Shown piece after piece: positions 21,971 through 32,240 of a DNA stretch of 64,000 nucleotides. Source of the stretch: Bryum argenteum (taxonomy: Eukaryota; Streptophyta; Bryopsida; Bryales; Bryaceae); contig CM073323.1 of NCBI GenBank assembly GCA_037043015.1, positions 15,083,258 through 15,147,257 on the forward strand, in the 5' to 3' direction. The notes under the pieces are model-generated. The model was not told the origin of the DNA, ran no database searches, and saw nothing but the letters and a program-made list of their open reading frames with translations. Numbering within the stretch: position 1 is the first letter of the stretch; every line of letters begins with the position of its first letter. The position numbers and the translations under genes are program-made.

Positions 21971-22528
21971 TCAGTTTACATGGTAAGATGTGAAAAGTTC
22001 CTCCCCCGCTTCAATGTCACGCGATGCTACAGTCATGATATACCCCCAAGTATACGGATTCCATGGGGTACGCAAGGATACATATTCCCAAATCACATTC
22101 TGTATGTGCTCTCGTCCAATTGAACTGTTTATAAATCCTGCTACATTTCCTTTCAGCACATCCCCATCGAGGTACGTGTTTTTCTTCATGCGTATTACAT
22201 ATTTCAGAAATCGCGGATCCTGCTCACACTTTTGAAGGACCTGGGCCTCTGAGAAAACATTCCCAACAAAGGGCAATAACTCTTCACCCAATTTTGCTGG
22301 CTCCATAGCATACATGCCCCATCCCATGTGCGGATGTGTTGACACTCTCACCTGCCACTTCCTCTTCCAGAATGTGAAGACGGTCAGCTTTGGAATGGGG
22401 CCTATGCTCAATTGCACATTTGCTCCATCTGTGCCACTAATATGACGAGTCTCTTTGTTCTTGGGAGACAACAGACCTTGACCGCTCGTTGCAAGCGGGA
22501 GAGGATTCGAAATTATGAACTCTAATGC
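21971..22528 (-). CDS. SET-domain (lysine methyltransferase-like) coding exon in CACTA-2
   Basis: After a GCCGCAG acceptor, the minus strand reads about 185 codons to a TGA at 21973-21971; a GTAAAC donor just before it is possible. SET landmarks appear in order: GWGMYAMEPAKLGEELLPFVG, YVIRMKKNTYLDGDVLKGN, GFINSSIG (in place of the canonical NHSC), and IMTVASRDIEAGEELFTSY (the final motif with the catalytic-pocket tyrosine). About 50 residues precede the domain. SET enzymes methylate lysines, usually on histones. It lies on the same strand as TNP2 and between the Transpos_assoc exon (22856) and the TNP2 exon (19827), so it could be a fused domain or a separate captured gene. The missing NHSC residues leave activity open. 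Confidence 0.75.
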   Translation of the reverse strand, partial: ALEFIISNPLPLATSGQGLLSPKNKETRHISGTDGANVQLSIGPIPKLTVFTFWKRKWQVRVSTHPHMGWGMYAMEPAKLGEELLPFVGNVFSEAQVLQKCEQDPRFLKYVIRMKKNTYLDGDVLKGNVAGFINSSIGREHIQNVIWEYVSLRTPWNPYTWGYIMTVASRDIEAGEELFTSYHVN

Positions 22529-22659
22529 AACAACTGCTGCGGCCAATACAACAGGTCTTTGTATTTCCTACACGACCATATTAAAAGAGTAAGGCAATCA
22601 TTATGGATCTCCACACATTCGACACCAACATGATCAAGAACAATCATGAGTACCGTACC

Positions 22660-22856
22660 AGAATGGATGTCTTGAAAATTGGATCGCGCTTGTACTTCCG
22701 TAGGTGTCTACGGATGGTTTTCCTAAAAACCACTCTTCCACCCATGCATTTCTTACATGGGCAACGGTAACTTTGTAGACCGCGTAGGTCTGCTTCTCTC
22801 TCTTCGATGTCCCACAATTGCAAGTGCAGAAGATCTTCGCGCGATGTTCGATCCAT
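22660..22856 (-). CDS. CACTA-2 transposase-associated zinc-finger exon (start of the minus-strand gene)
   Basis: ATG at 22856-22854 gives MDRTSREDLLHLQLWDI, then YRCPCKKCMGGRVVFRKTIRRHL. The C-P-C-x-x-C plus spaced H-L pattern matches the transposase-associated domain found at the N-terminus of plant TNP2 proteins. A donor GTACGG near 22665 would end the exon. It precedes the SET exon (22528) and the TNP2 exons on the same strand. It is probably the first coding exon of the transposase; a CAG acceptor at about 22892 implies a 5' UTR intron. Confidence 0.6.
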
Positions 22857-23980
22857 ATCAACTTGCAATCTCCACCTACACACACCTGCAAAACACGGGC
22901 TCAATAATTAGATACAAATCACGTAGCAAATAGACATTGCAAAATGCTGATAAATACAGCCAGCAATTGTTGGTAATTGGGTCAGTAGACGTAGATCAGT
23001 TACTCATGTATCACTTTCGAGACTACGGTATTCGCAGAGCCCATTCCACCGCCATATGTGAACACAACTATTTCGTTTACTTAGACGATACACAGATGGC
23101 CCAATCAAAATAATGCAAAGTACCACAAAAATACGCAGTTTATCAGCCAAAGCAGAAGAATGACTATTGTTTCAGGCTTTCAATTCATCAGTGAATTAAG
23201 AAACATTGAAGCTCCTACGAAAGAAGACGAGGAACTCTGGCGCCGACAACTTCAGCTCCTCATCCAATTATTCTGCTTCGGTTCACTGCTACTAACAAGT
23301 GCAGTTATCTTCATTTACACCTCGTGCATTGAAGATCAAAGCTAAAGCTCACGGCTACTCGGAACACAGAACTCTCGGAAGCCTTTCGGAACACACAATT
23401 GTAGACCTAGAGAAGTACACAACCTGTTGGATCGATAGGTACTCCAAAACCGGAATTCTGCTCAACCTTTCGTCAAACAACGGAGTTGTGGTAATGGTGT
23501 GAAATCTGATCTAAGCAATTCAATGTCCTCTCCATCCACCAAAGTTTGTAACCAGGGCCCCATGTTCATTCAAATTTGTCTCACCTGGGCATTACTGAAA
23601 AAAAAATCTTCCTTCAGATCTACTGTGATGTGAATGATGACATCCAATATCCATGTATCCGCAAAAAAATCTCAAAAAAGATATGACTACGACTAGTCAT
23701 GAGTTTGAATGGACTGACTACCAAATGGCGGCTATGATCATTTATTGCACCCAGCCGCCAGTAATTAAAGTACATCTCCTCACAACTTAGCACTCAATTA
23801 CACAACCTCCCCACTCGCATGCTCCTTCAGCTCCCCACTCTCTCTCAATCAAATGATGAATTCATGATTGCTCTCCACCCACATACCTTGAAGAACGAAA
23901 TTCGAAAAAAATGGCCTCCACTCACTTTCGTTTTCTCCCCTGCTCAGTTGCTGTTGTTTGTGAGGGTCTTTTGTGTAGCA
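22857..23980. promoter_or_regulatory. Divergent intergenic region of CACTA-2
   Basis: Lies between the start of the minus-strand transposase gene (22856) and the plus-strand acidic-protein gene (23981). No gene is seen. It carries the word ATGACTA-CGAC-TAGTCAT-like dyad at 23683-23700 and other half words around 23720. The position suggests a shared promoter; no core promoter elements are identified with confidence. Confidence 0.35.
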
Positions 23981-24931
23981 ATGGCGCCTAGGAAGTCTGC
24001 ATCTCTTCCTTCACCACCTGAGCGTGAGCCTGAGAGGACTGAGAGTGAGGTGGCAGCATCGGTAATAGAGTCGGAGAAGGAGGTCGACGAGGCGGAAGAA
24101 GGATCAGAGAGTAGCTCGGAGGAAGGGTCGGAGAAGTCAGGCAGGGAGGAAGGATCGGAGAAGGCAGCCCCGGAGGAAGGATCAGACGACGAAGACGAGG
24201 CGAAGGAGCAATCGGGGGAGGACTCTGAAGAAGCTACTTCAGCAGAGGGGGAGGCGACGTCGGCAAAGGAGGCATCCGAGGGAGAGGCGGCGGCGTCGGA
24301 GGAGGCGTCCGAATCCGAGCCATCCGAAGGAGAGGCGGCGGAGGATCCCGACAACGCAGCGCCGGAGGACCATGACGAGGCAGCAACGGAGGACCCTGAC
24401 GACGCAGCGCCGGAGGACCCCGACAAGGCAGAGGAGGACGACTCAAGCGGGTCGGAGGAGGACGACTCCCGCGCCGCGGAGAAGGAAACAAGCGGCGCGG
24501 AGGAAGTAAGTCCACTTGCAGCCCCTTCGAACCCCAAATCGAAGGTCAGTTCGGCGTCTGTGGCAAAAAGGTCGGCGCTCGAAACGCCGCCCACACGGCG
24601 TCCAGCCACGCGATTGGCAACAAAGGAGAAGGAGGTCGGCCGTGGCGGGCTGCTTTTTGTCAGGCGCTCCCGCTCACAAACTGTCCTGCCGCAAAAGCAG
24701 AAGATACTGTCGCTCTCCGATAGCGACAGTGACTCTACACCGAAGGCGCGAGGGAAGACGCGAGGGAAGACGAAGAAGAAGAAGGCGCCCTCTCCAAACC
24801 CATACGAGCTCGCGCGCGATAAAAATGTGGAGTTCAACCAGCGCGTTCTGAAGTTCTTCGGTATTCAGAATCTGACTACGGCTGCACAAATCACTACATC
24901 TCCCCCGAAGACTACTTCCCCATACGTATGA
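23981..24931 (+). CDS. CACTA-2 acidic low-complexity protein, first exon
   Basis: ATG 23981 gives MAPRKSASLPSPPERE. Residues about 25-165 are a Glu/Ser/Ala/Asp repeat (EEGSEKSGREEGSEKAAPEE; then PDDAAPEDPD-like units), followed by a basic Ser/Thr-rich part (KARGKTRGKTKKKKAPS) and a short globular-looking end (VEFNQRVLKFFGIQNL). A GTATGA donor at about 24926 may end the exon before the stop. The upstream frame (from 23819) is open but less likely to be translated. No family is recognised. Location and composition suggest the N-terminal part of an element-encoded accessory protein. Confidence 0.5.
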   Translation: MAPRKSASLPSPPEREPERTESEVAASVIESEKEVDEAEEGSESSSEEGSEKSGREEGSEKAAPEEGSDDEDEAKEQSGEDSEEATSAEGEATSAKEASEGEAAASEEASESEPSEGEAAEDPDNAAPEDHDEAATEDPDDAAPEDPDKAEEDDSSGSEEDDSRAAEKETSGAEEVSPLAAPSNPKSKVSSASVAKRSALETPPTRRPATRLATKEKEVGRGGLLFVRRSRSQTVLPQKQKILSLSDSDSDSTPKARGKTRGKTKKKKAPSPNPYELARDKNVEFNQRVLKFFGIQNLTTAAQITTSPPKTTSPYV

Positions 24932-24995
24932 GCTTTATGTAGATGTAGATTGTTAGTGAACATTAAATAGTAATATTTGCCTAATTCTAGGAACA

Positions 24996-25345
24996 ATGAC
25001 AACTGAATATAGTGCCTCGGTAGAAAAGATAATGAGGATGGTAGCAAATTTACCTGACAATTGCGTACAAGAGGTTTTTCAAGGAATCGGTAGAATGCCA
25101 CAAATCACTAGTGTAGCCTTGCATGAAATGGCCAAAGTATTAACGGACATTTTTCAAGAGTCCAGGGAGGCTGTGAGTCCACAGAGGAGGTCCACTCGCG
25201 TCACATCGAAGCAGCCGACAAGTACTGCTCGAAGGATTCGGAAGTCGAAGAACGACGCGTCCGAATCTGAGCCTGAAGAAGAGGAGACGGAGACAGAGTT
25301 GCTCTCGGAGGACGAGGCGGCGTCATCTGAGGGACGTTGCTACCG
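24996..25345 (+). pseudogene. CACTA-2 coding exon, 5' part, interrupted by PM-B
   Basis: Starts after CTAG at 24990; Met 24996 begins MTTEYSASVEKIMRMVANL. Helical text and an acidic tail (ASESEPEEEETETELL) follow up to the PM-B insertion at 25346. After removing PM-B and one CCG duplicate, the same frame continues at 41481 and runs 68 codons to TGA 41682-41684. This is a direct sign that PM-B landed inside an open frame. The phase does not join simply to the exon ending near 24926, so this may be a separate gene. Confidence 0.55.
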
Positions 25346-25404
25346 TGTGAGCGTTGAGCGGTGAGCGGTGAGCGGTGAGCGGTGAGCGGTGAGCGGTGAG
25401 CGGT
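25346..25404. repeat. PM-B left terminal repeats (seven GAGCGGT heptamers)
   Basis: TGTGAGCGTT plus seven perfect tandem GAGCGGT units. It is the inverse of the right end. Confidence 0.9.
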
Positions 25405-25827
25405 AAGATTTAGAATTTTTAGGGCTGAGTTTGTATTTTTAGTAAAAACATTACTAAAAATAGATTTTTAAACAAAATTTGAGAATAATTTTCGAATATT
25501 CTCAAGAATATTCGAATATTCTAGACTTATAACCGTGGATTTAGTGACCCAAACCCGTGGAAATAAGGCTTAAATTCCCTGAATTTATGAGACTTAAGCT
25601 ACAAAACTGTACAGTAAATCACAAATTTTTAAATGTCAAGAGGTTTCTAAGGTAATATTTCTAAGTGAATAGTACTCCGAGTTAGACAAATTGGCAAGGT
25701 CTGCTGTACATGTAGGTACTGGTATAATAATTTTTAATAAGTTTGTGAAAAAATATCACATATAGTGTGGAGCACCCAATGATAAGACTAACACATAGCG
25801 TACGTAGATGAGGAGATATAAGGCATT

Positions 25828-26112
25828 CTAATCTGTAGCATGGTCTAGGATTCCTCCCTCCAGAATCTTTTTCACCTCGTTGAAACTAAGAGTGGCCGCG
25901 TGGATGAAGAGGTCAGCATCCGGATCAAATATGCAAACCAATACTGTGATGTAGTATAGGTGCTTGCACGGTCGATATGGATCTCTCCTTCCTAACAAAG
26001 AAATTGTTTTCTTGAACACTGGGCATGAGCAATCCGGGAATTTACTAATTGAAAGTCTATAAACTGCATCCGAATCCGACTCCAAGTCTACGATACATCC
26101 AAAACCAGTCAT
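25828..26112 (-). CDS. PM-B transposase, SWIM zinc-finger exon
   Basis: Minus-strand frame MTGFGCIVDLESDSDAVYRL, then PDCSCPVFKKTISL...DPYRPCKHLYYI. The C-x-C-x(n)-C-x-H spacing is the SWIM zinc finger, which closes the C-terminus of MuDR/MULE transposases. The tail (FNEVKKILEGG) resembles the region after SWIM in such proteins. The downstream end of the gene is 420 bp from the left terminal repeats. It is likely the last coding exon. Confidence 0.65.
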   Translation of the reverse strand: MTGFGCIVDLESDSDAVYRLSISKFPDCSCPVFKKTISLLGRRDPYRPCKHLYYITVLVCIFDPDADLFIHAATLSFNEVKKILEGGILDHATD

Positions 26113-26877
26113 GGATCATGGTCACTTTCGTAATTTTGGCCCGCATTGAGGTGGCGCGACTCAATATTCTTCATGTGCTTTGAAGTCATAGCCGGAATGC
26201 GTTTCATGTTCTTCGATCTTCTTGACCTAGGGAACACGTCCGCTTCTCCGGGACGGGAATATGGGACAAGTCTCTTGGTGGGGCAAAGATTATTGAAAGT
26301 GCGGTTCGTAGGAAGTCGTTTCTTTTTTGTGGTAGTCGAAAGCCCGCATTCTCCAACGCCTCCATTTCATCACGTGTAAGGTTAGTCCCTATCTTTACAG
26401 TGCCATATTGAAGGAATAGGGGTCTGTCTCCGGCTTAGAGAGAATGGCTCAATCCACTTGCGACGATGACCCTTCACACACCTCTCAATATCATCCGCAC
26501 AAAAAAGAACTCGATCAATTTTTCTTGGCCCCTCTTGAGGGCGTTGCCATACTCCGGTGTAAGTTGGAGCCGCGGTCGCCTTCCCCTTCGAATAATTCGT
26601 GAGTCACATCTTTTTTACTCTTTCGCATGATACCCCAACATGCCTTGGCGAATTCTCCCTCAAACGGGCAATGTGCCACGACCTCTCGTCTACTTTAGTC
26701 TCCCGAATGGCCACACGTTCAATACTAGGTCCAAAGAAAAGTGGATGGTATTGTCGGTAGCTCCTCAACTTCATCCTCCTCATGGATAGTACTCGATTTT
26801 CGAAGACAAGCTCGGGTAACCCTTCTTCCAATTCGAGGACGTGAGTAGCTCAAGGTGTCGTGTCCGCGCGCGTTTCA
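26113..26877 (-). other. PM-B transposase region without a clear frame
   Basis: Lies between the SWIM exon and the exon ending 26878. A minus frame at 26831-26604 (MEEGLPELVFENRVLSM) may be a further exon but carries no recognised motif. The remainder is intron or decayed coding DNA. Confidence 0.3.
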
Positions 26878-29091
26878 TCATCGGCTCAATCGGAACATCG
26901 CCTTACGTTTCTTGGATCCGAACACCTCGGCCCCCTCAAGGTGGGCGTCTCGGGTACAAATCTTTTCCGCTCCTGGATAGTCAGAAACTGCCTTTGTGAG
27001 GCCTGATGGATCGCCGGTTCGTTGAGCTTTATGGGCAAGACGAAGTAAGAGTTCTTCGGATGTTGGTCCACTACCACCCTTGCCACCTCCGTTGAAGTCG
27101 TGGTAACCGACAACTTGGAGGAAAGCACGAACATAATCATCAACAGCTGCAACGTACAAGTCCCCACCCTTGTTGCCGGACGCTTGCAACCATTTGTTAT
27201 GGATAGATTCCGCAAGATTACATGAAGGCATCTCCGCCAACTCCTCTGCTGAATATTTATTTTCCTGCAAGGTGCAAAGACAATTGACTTAGTAACAAAA
27301 AAAGATGATCACAATATCCACAGCGGGTTAGACTTGCGTCACAGCAAGTCTGATCTAAAAATAGAATATTATTATTTTTTTAAATGATTGATATTGAAAA
27401 AGATTAAGAAAGCAGAATATTCTATACTAAAAAAGTAAATATATTTTACAGAATTATTAGACATCAATTCACGTGTATATAATAGCTACAGTGACTGTGG
27501 ACTCACCAATTCCATGAAGCCACCCCACTGCCTATATCGGAAATGCCAGAATGCAAGCCAGTGTTCGAGGTGACCTAATCCAACTTCGGAGGTGGCTTGC
27601 GCCGACGCCCACCACGCTCGGATCGCCCAGTATCTTGTCTCCGCCTCAGCCATGGTGCGTGCATCTTTGTATTGCTTACAAAGATGTCGATGTTGATCCT
27701 GTAGTTCGTGCACGATGTATTGTTTGGTGTGTTTCTCTAGGGATTGCGTCCAATGGAAGTAGCAAGTCCGCTCGCGGCCTTCCATGGGCACTTTAGGGTC
27801 TCCGGAGCCATAAATGATCCGCACAATGTTCAGCTTGGCTCGCGCACCGCCGGCCATGAACCCTTGAAATCTGCGGGCTTCCACTCCGTTCCCGCCTACG
27901 ACGTGGTTAAGATTCTTCCGGAAGACGATTTGAGCATCCCCGTCTTGATTGGAAATCACAAAGATGCAATAGTTAGAATGCGGCATTTTTCGAGTCATAA
28001 ACGTGGCATGCCATGGTGGTCCAGTTCTTGACACGCTTGACGTGGTCGAACATCATCCAAGCATGTGACAAGTCGCCCCCGGGCTGCATACGACGAACAA
28101 GGTCAACACCGCTTCCGGGGCCAACCTCGGACATCTTGAAAATGAACACTTTGTCACTTTCATCTCCCCGCCCGGGAATCGGTTACGTTGGATGTAAGCC
28201 CGATTCTTTGAGGCCTCGAAGCTTGGTGATCCCATCAAGAACACCGTATCTGCGCAAGTGCTTAAAAGTGGTAATACGATTCCTGACGCTCGGAGAGTTC
28301 AGCTCTTTACACTGATCGAAGATAGGTTCTAGCTCCTGGAGGGTGAGCTTAGAGGTTACAGGGTCACCTTCTTCACGGAGAAGTAAGTTTCCGAGTAAGT
28401 CCTTGCTAGCCTCCATGACTATTTTGGATGTGGTAGCTTGTGGGTTACGTTCTACGTGCTCCTCTATTAACTCATCAATCATTTTACGTGCACATCTGTA
28501 GTCTCCGACCTTAACAGGATGTTTGTGCGTACCGATATGCACACATGCCCTCTCTTGACTCTCTTCTCCGAATACGTAGAAAATTTTAGCAGGGCATAAA
28601 GCAACACAAATGGGAGGTTCTTTGCAGATCTTACAGACAAGTGATGACGAAGGAGGAGGCGCTTGGCCGACCGAGAAGGGGTCCTTGGTAAAGCCCTCAA
28701 ACTCCACCTCATTAACTTGTGATCTACGGTCAGGTCTTAGCAAGAATCCGCAGTTTCCATTGTGGCATTGAAGATGACCTACACAGTTAGAGTAGCGGAA
28801 AGACAAACCGAGGTTGTTACTGATGTTAGTAGTCATTGTCCTGGTCCACACATGGCCGTCGTATCTTTTGTCCATCCCTTCCATAGATTTGGCTACCTTG
28901 GCAGCAGTAGTTGGTAGAACAGGAGGGAGAATGTAGAGGACATCACCATTGAAAGTGTGAGGCAGGAAAGAGACGCTATGAGTTCGGATGGAATGGAAAT
29001 CTATTTTTTTGAGTATAGTTTTGTTGCGAGACATACTACCTAGTCTACGGAGCGAGGAAAGAATGTTTTTGGGTTTTACGACTTTTGACAC
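26878..29091 (-). pseudogene. PM-B MULE-type transposase, N-terminal and core exons (frameshifted)
   Basis: Frame 29091-28183 holds a zinc-binding segment (RYSNCVGHLQCHNGNCGFL), a CKICKEPPICVALCP cluster and ERACVHIGTHKHPV. Reading goes on in the same frame (FKMSEVGPGSGVDL, WMMFDHVKRVKNW) and changes near 28000. Frame 28034-27486 has NQDGDAQIVFRKNLN, RRFQGFMAGGARAKLNIVR and RTCYFHWTQSLEKHTKQYI. The exon 27270-26878 has CNLAESIHNKWLQASG. This is the layout of Mutator-like transposases: an N-terminal zinc finger, an RNase H-fold core, a C..FHW motif and a SWIM end. The FMAD-type catalytic aspartate appears as Gly (FMAG). An intron near 27271-27485 contains a palindrome shared with the satellite. 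Confidence 0.6.
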
Positions 29092-30174
29092 GGGAAGAGA
29101 AACGGGGTGGTTACGAGACGTGTTCGAGAACCCGAGGAGGAATAATAGGCGATTCGATGATATTCGACGGACCGGATGGACGCTTTTCTTTCATCGCCGA
29201 TGAATCAAAATATCGATTCGAACTTGAGAGTCCGGTTCGACCTTGACACGAGCGAACCGGAACAATTGTGGAGATGGTAGAAGAACTACGAGGAGTGAGG
29301 AGGACGGTGGAGGCGTTCATGACGAACTCACTCAAGCCGAAACAATCGATCTCGACCGGGCCGTAGCCTATACATTTTAGAGTTACTCTCTAAGGCGGCG
29401 GTTCGACAAGGACAGAGTAGTCGACAAGATTAGTGTTTGGATCCAAGACCCGATTCTCCAACCGTAGAGAGGACTCATCAAACCCGAAACGAACGAATCG
29501 CTAGCCAAAACGGAGTGACTTACGCCAACCCATCCACCCCTGAGAATGCGAAGGGAGGACTTAAGTCTTGAACCTAATGGCAATGACGTTTGCAGCGGGA
29601 GGCAGGGGAGCGGATGATGCCATGATAGACGAAGGCGAGAAAGAGAGCATCAACAAGCGCGCGGAGAAAGAGAGTCTTAGTTGCGTCACGGAGGTTCAAA
29701 TACGAGAAATTAATGTAAGGTACATGCATACGTATTGCACACTTATTTGTCGTAATTTCATATAATACAACGTACAGATACTCGATACTCCTAATCGTGA
29801 GCATGATAATTTGAAGCAAGTTGCTTAGGATACTTAAAATATCTCGACTGACATAATTGCATTAAGTACTTAGGATTATAAATATGAGATCCTTCGATAA
29901 AAATAAGTTGGTGCAGAAGGTAAAGTGACGGCGGCAGTCATTGTCAGATATTTAGTTGGATAATAGATACTTTCTAAATTAGTTTATTTTGGCAAGTCAG
30001 TCACCGTCATAGCCGTATGTTAGGCAATCCGCGGCGGCTGATTAGGGTTTTTTAGCCGCAATTGGGGACCTTATGTAATGGAGTTGAAACTCATAGTTCG
30101 ACCTCTTTATTTGCAATGAGACCTCTTGGACTCGTTTGGAAGAACGTGTAATAAGTTATCTCATTGCAAGCAAC
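29092..30174. promoter_or_regulatory. PM-B divergent intergenic region
   Basis: Separates the minus-strand transposase from the plus-strand gene at 30175. Short open frames (minus 29335-29111; plus 29568-29765) have no recognised domain; part could be 5' exon or UTR. A bidirectional promoter is inferred from layout only. Confidence 0.35.
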
Positions 30175-30552
30175 ATGGACGAAACTGCTAGCGGTAGTGA
30201 GAGAGGAAAGGAAATAGGTCAGAGAAAGAAGAAGAGGAGGGGTGGTACGAAGTTCACTAATTCTAAAGCACAGGGCGTAGTGCTTTGGAAGGAAGCGACG
30301 GGATAAGCTCTAGCGGTGAATATCGAGAGCCAGACGGGTACGATCTCTTGATCGATGATGATGTGCTACCGCCGTTTAGGCGGACTATTAAGATGCGATC
30401 GCTCAACCTCGACACTGTCCAGGAGAGTGTCGCGACGGACGAAGCTGAGGAAGAGGAGGATGAAGGGCATATAGGGCAGATCAAAACGCCTAGTGAGGTT
30501 GTTTGCGTGGATGGGGACGACGATGGAGGTGTAGACTCTACATATGAGGTAA
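30175..30552 (+). CDS. PM-B acidic/basic protein, first exon
   Basis: ATG 30175 gives MDETASGSERGKEIGQRKKK with a basic patch (RKKKRRGG), and its frame closes at 30306. A second frame from 30285 (EGSDGISSSGEYREPDGYD) continues to a GTAATT donor after GAG (about 30550). One frame change near 30270-30285 separates them, by mutation, error or alternative start. Acidic stretches (TDEAEEEEDEGH) dominate. No family is recognised. The next exon is 30650 to about 30815. Confidence 0.4.
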
Positions 30553-30649
30553 TTAAGTTTTGTATGGTATAAACCCGCGGATATTTCTAAAGGTTAAATT
30601 ATTTCTGAATATTTATATTGATTTATATCGACTTGTGATGTCTCCAGAG

Positions 30650-30917
30650 CCCCAAAGGATCGGAAGAGGAAGACAATCGATCAGGAGATGAATCAACGAT
30701 GTTTGAGGAGAAAAGAGTCACTGACACTGGCGAGAGAGGAGAAGCTTCTTCTCATCCGAAAACAATGGATGATACAACGGATGGATTTGAGACAAGTGTT
30801 GAAGAATTAGAGGAGGTACATGAAAAACCCTACTTCCTGGTTTACTGGGAGGACCTAGGGTGGATTAAGTATACAGTCAACGAGAGTTCATTTTTCAATA
30901 TAAGTAGTTCTGAGTTT
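30650..30917 (+). CDS. PM-B acidic protein, second exon
   Basis: After CTCCAG (about 30646) the frame reads PKGSEEEDNRSGDESTMFEEK, DTTDGFETSVEELEE, then FLVYWEDLGWIKYTV and a stop at 30920. A GTACAT donor after GAG at about 30815 may end the exon earlier. Nothing beyond acidic composition can be said. It probably continues the gene starting at 30175. Confidence 0.35.
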
Positions 30918-31139
30918 TGACATGATATAATTTCATGATTTGTATGGACCGGAGATTGAATAATATATATTATATTCATTTTATACTGCAAATATTGTTT
31001 TGATAGTGGAATAAATCGTACTAATATGAAGTGCACTGACTGAGTTCGGTGATCAAAAAAACAGTCTCTAGTAATTTTAAAAATATCACGGAAAAAACAA
31101 ATAAATAGTCCTTACGAAGTATGTTTAGTCAAGTTGCCG

Positions 31140-31400
31140 GGTAGGTACGGTTAGGGTATAAAGAAACATGTAGGAATTATATTCGGCCCAAGTAGGATCC
31201 GGCTGATCGGGTATGGGCCGGGTAGGAGCCAGGTTGGTTAGTCCGGTTATCGAGCGGGTAGGATCCGGGTAGGAGCTGGCTGGGCGGGTACTGGCCCGGT
31301 AGGACTAGGTAGGGTAGCGTGCGGGTAGGGTCCGGGTAGGGGGGTCCGGGTAGGATCCGGGTACGAGGGTCCGGGTAGGAGCTTGCAGGGCGCTTATCGG
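31140..31400. repeat. GGGTAGG-rich degenerate tandem repeat in PM-B
   Basis: About 25 occurrences of GGTAGG or GGGTA spaced 8-20 bp, with CCGGGTAGGATCCGGGTAGG as a recurring phrase. Frames across it (for example minus 31467-31177) are composition artefacts. The GC-rich tract ends near 31400. Confidence 0.6.
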
Positions 31401-32240
31401 GTAGGTGGAATCCACGTAGGTCGCCGTCTCCTCTTCTCGCCGCACCGATGGCAGCCTGCTGCTCCATCGGGCCGTGTCCCTGCCTGTTGCTCGGTGCTGT
31501 CCCCTCCAGCGGCCGTAGCCCCTCCAGCGATGAATGTGCCGTCCCCTCCAGCGAACATCGGGCTGGCAGCGGCGCCTGCTACGCCAGGCTTCGAGCCTCT
31601 GGATGCGGTCCCTCGACATCGTGTGTTGTCATTTTCTGCAGGAGAAAAGTGGACCTGCAAATTGGTTGGTGATGGTGCAAACGGTGGAGAATAGGACAAA
31701 CGGGATTAATTGACCCTAACTTTGGATTCCAATACGCCGGCGCAGTAATTAGTTCCAAGTTGATAACGTAGTATTTTTAGAGCAGTTGAGGGATCTGTGC
31801 TGACAAAAGCAGATTCAGCATGGCTGTCAGTGTTGACTATGGAATGTGGACCTCATTTGAGAAGTTGATGAAACCAATGAAACAGTTGTGTTTAGCGCCG
31901 TGGTTGGATTACTTGTGCATATTTCAAATTGAACCAAGGAGGTGCTCATCTCGAAGAAGAAGGAGAAATGGCAGACATAGTCCAAGAACAGATGGGCCGG
32001 GTGCGTGGAGAGGAGGACGACATGCTGCGTGGAGAGGAGGGAGTCGCCAAGGATCAAGAGAATGTAAGTTATCAATCTTCGGACTCAAGTTTCTTCTCTT
32101 CCATTTACACGACCGATCCGTATTGGGGCCAAGCAATCAAGCCTCCAGCCAAGGTTGAAAACATCAACTCCGAAAACATCAAGGTATGGATTTCTAATAA
32201 ACCCTAATCATTTGAAGTAGTTTCTCTGCCCATGTTGTGT
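31401..32240 (+). other. PM-B region with possible small exons
   Basis: A plus-strand frame at about 31939-32063 (GGAHLEEEGEMADIVQEQMGRV) ends at a GTAAGT donor, and another at about 32110-32184 ends before GTATGG. They may be exons of the acidic-protein gene begun at 30175, whose last exon could be 35748-36057. The GC-rich 31440-31690 has open frames on both strands but no recognisable domain. Confidence 0.3.

Noticed and set aside
23944..24837. 297-codon Ser-rich minus-strand frame
   Set aside because: Antisense shadow of the Glu/Asp-rich plus-strand exon.
31383..31699. GC-rich open frames on both strands
   Set aside because: Composition-driven; no motif, and adjoining a GGGTAGG-type repeat.
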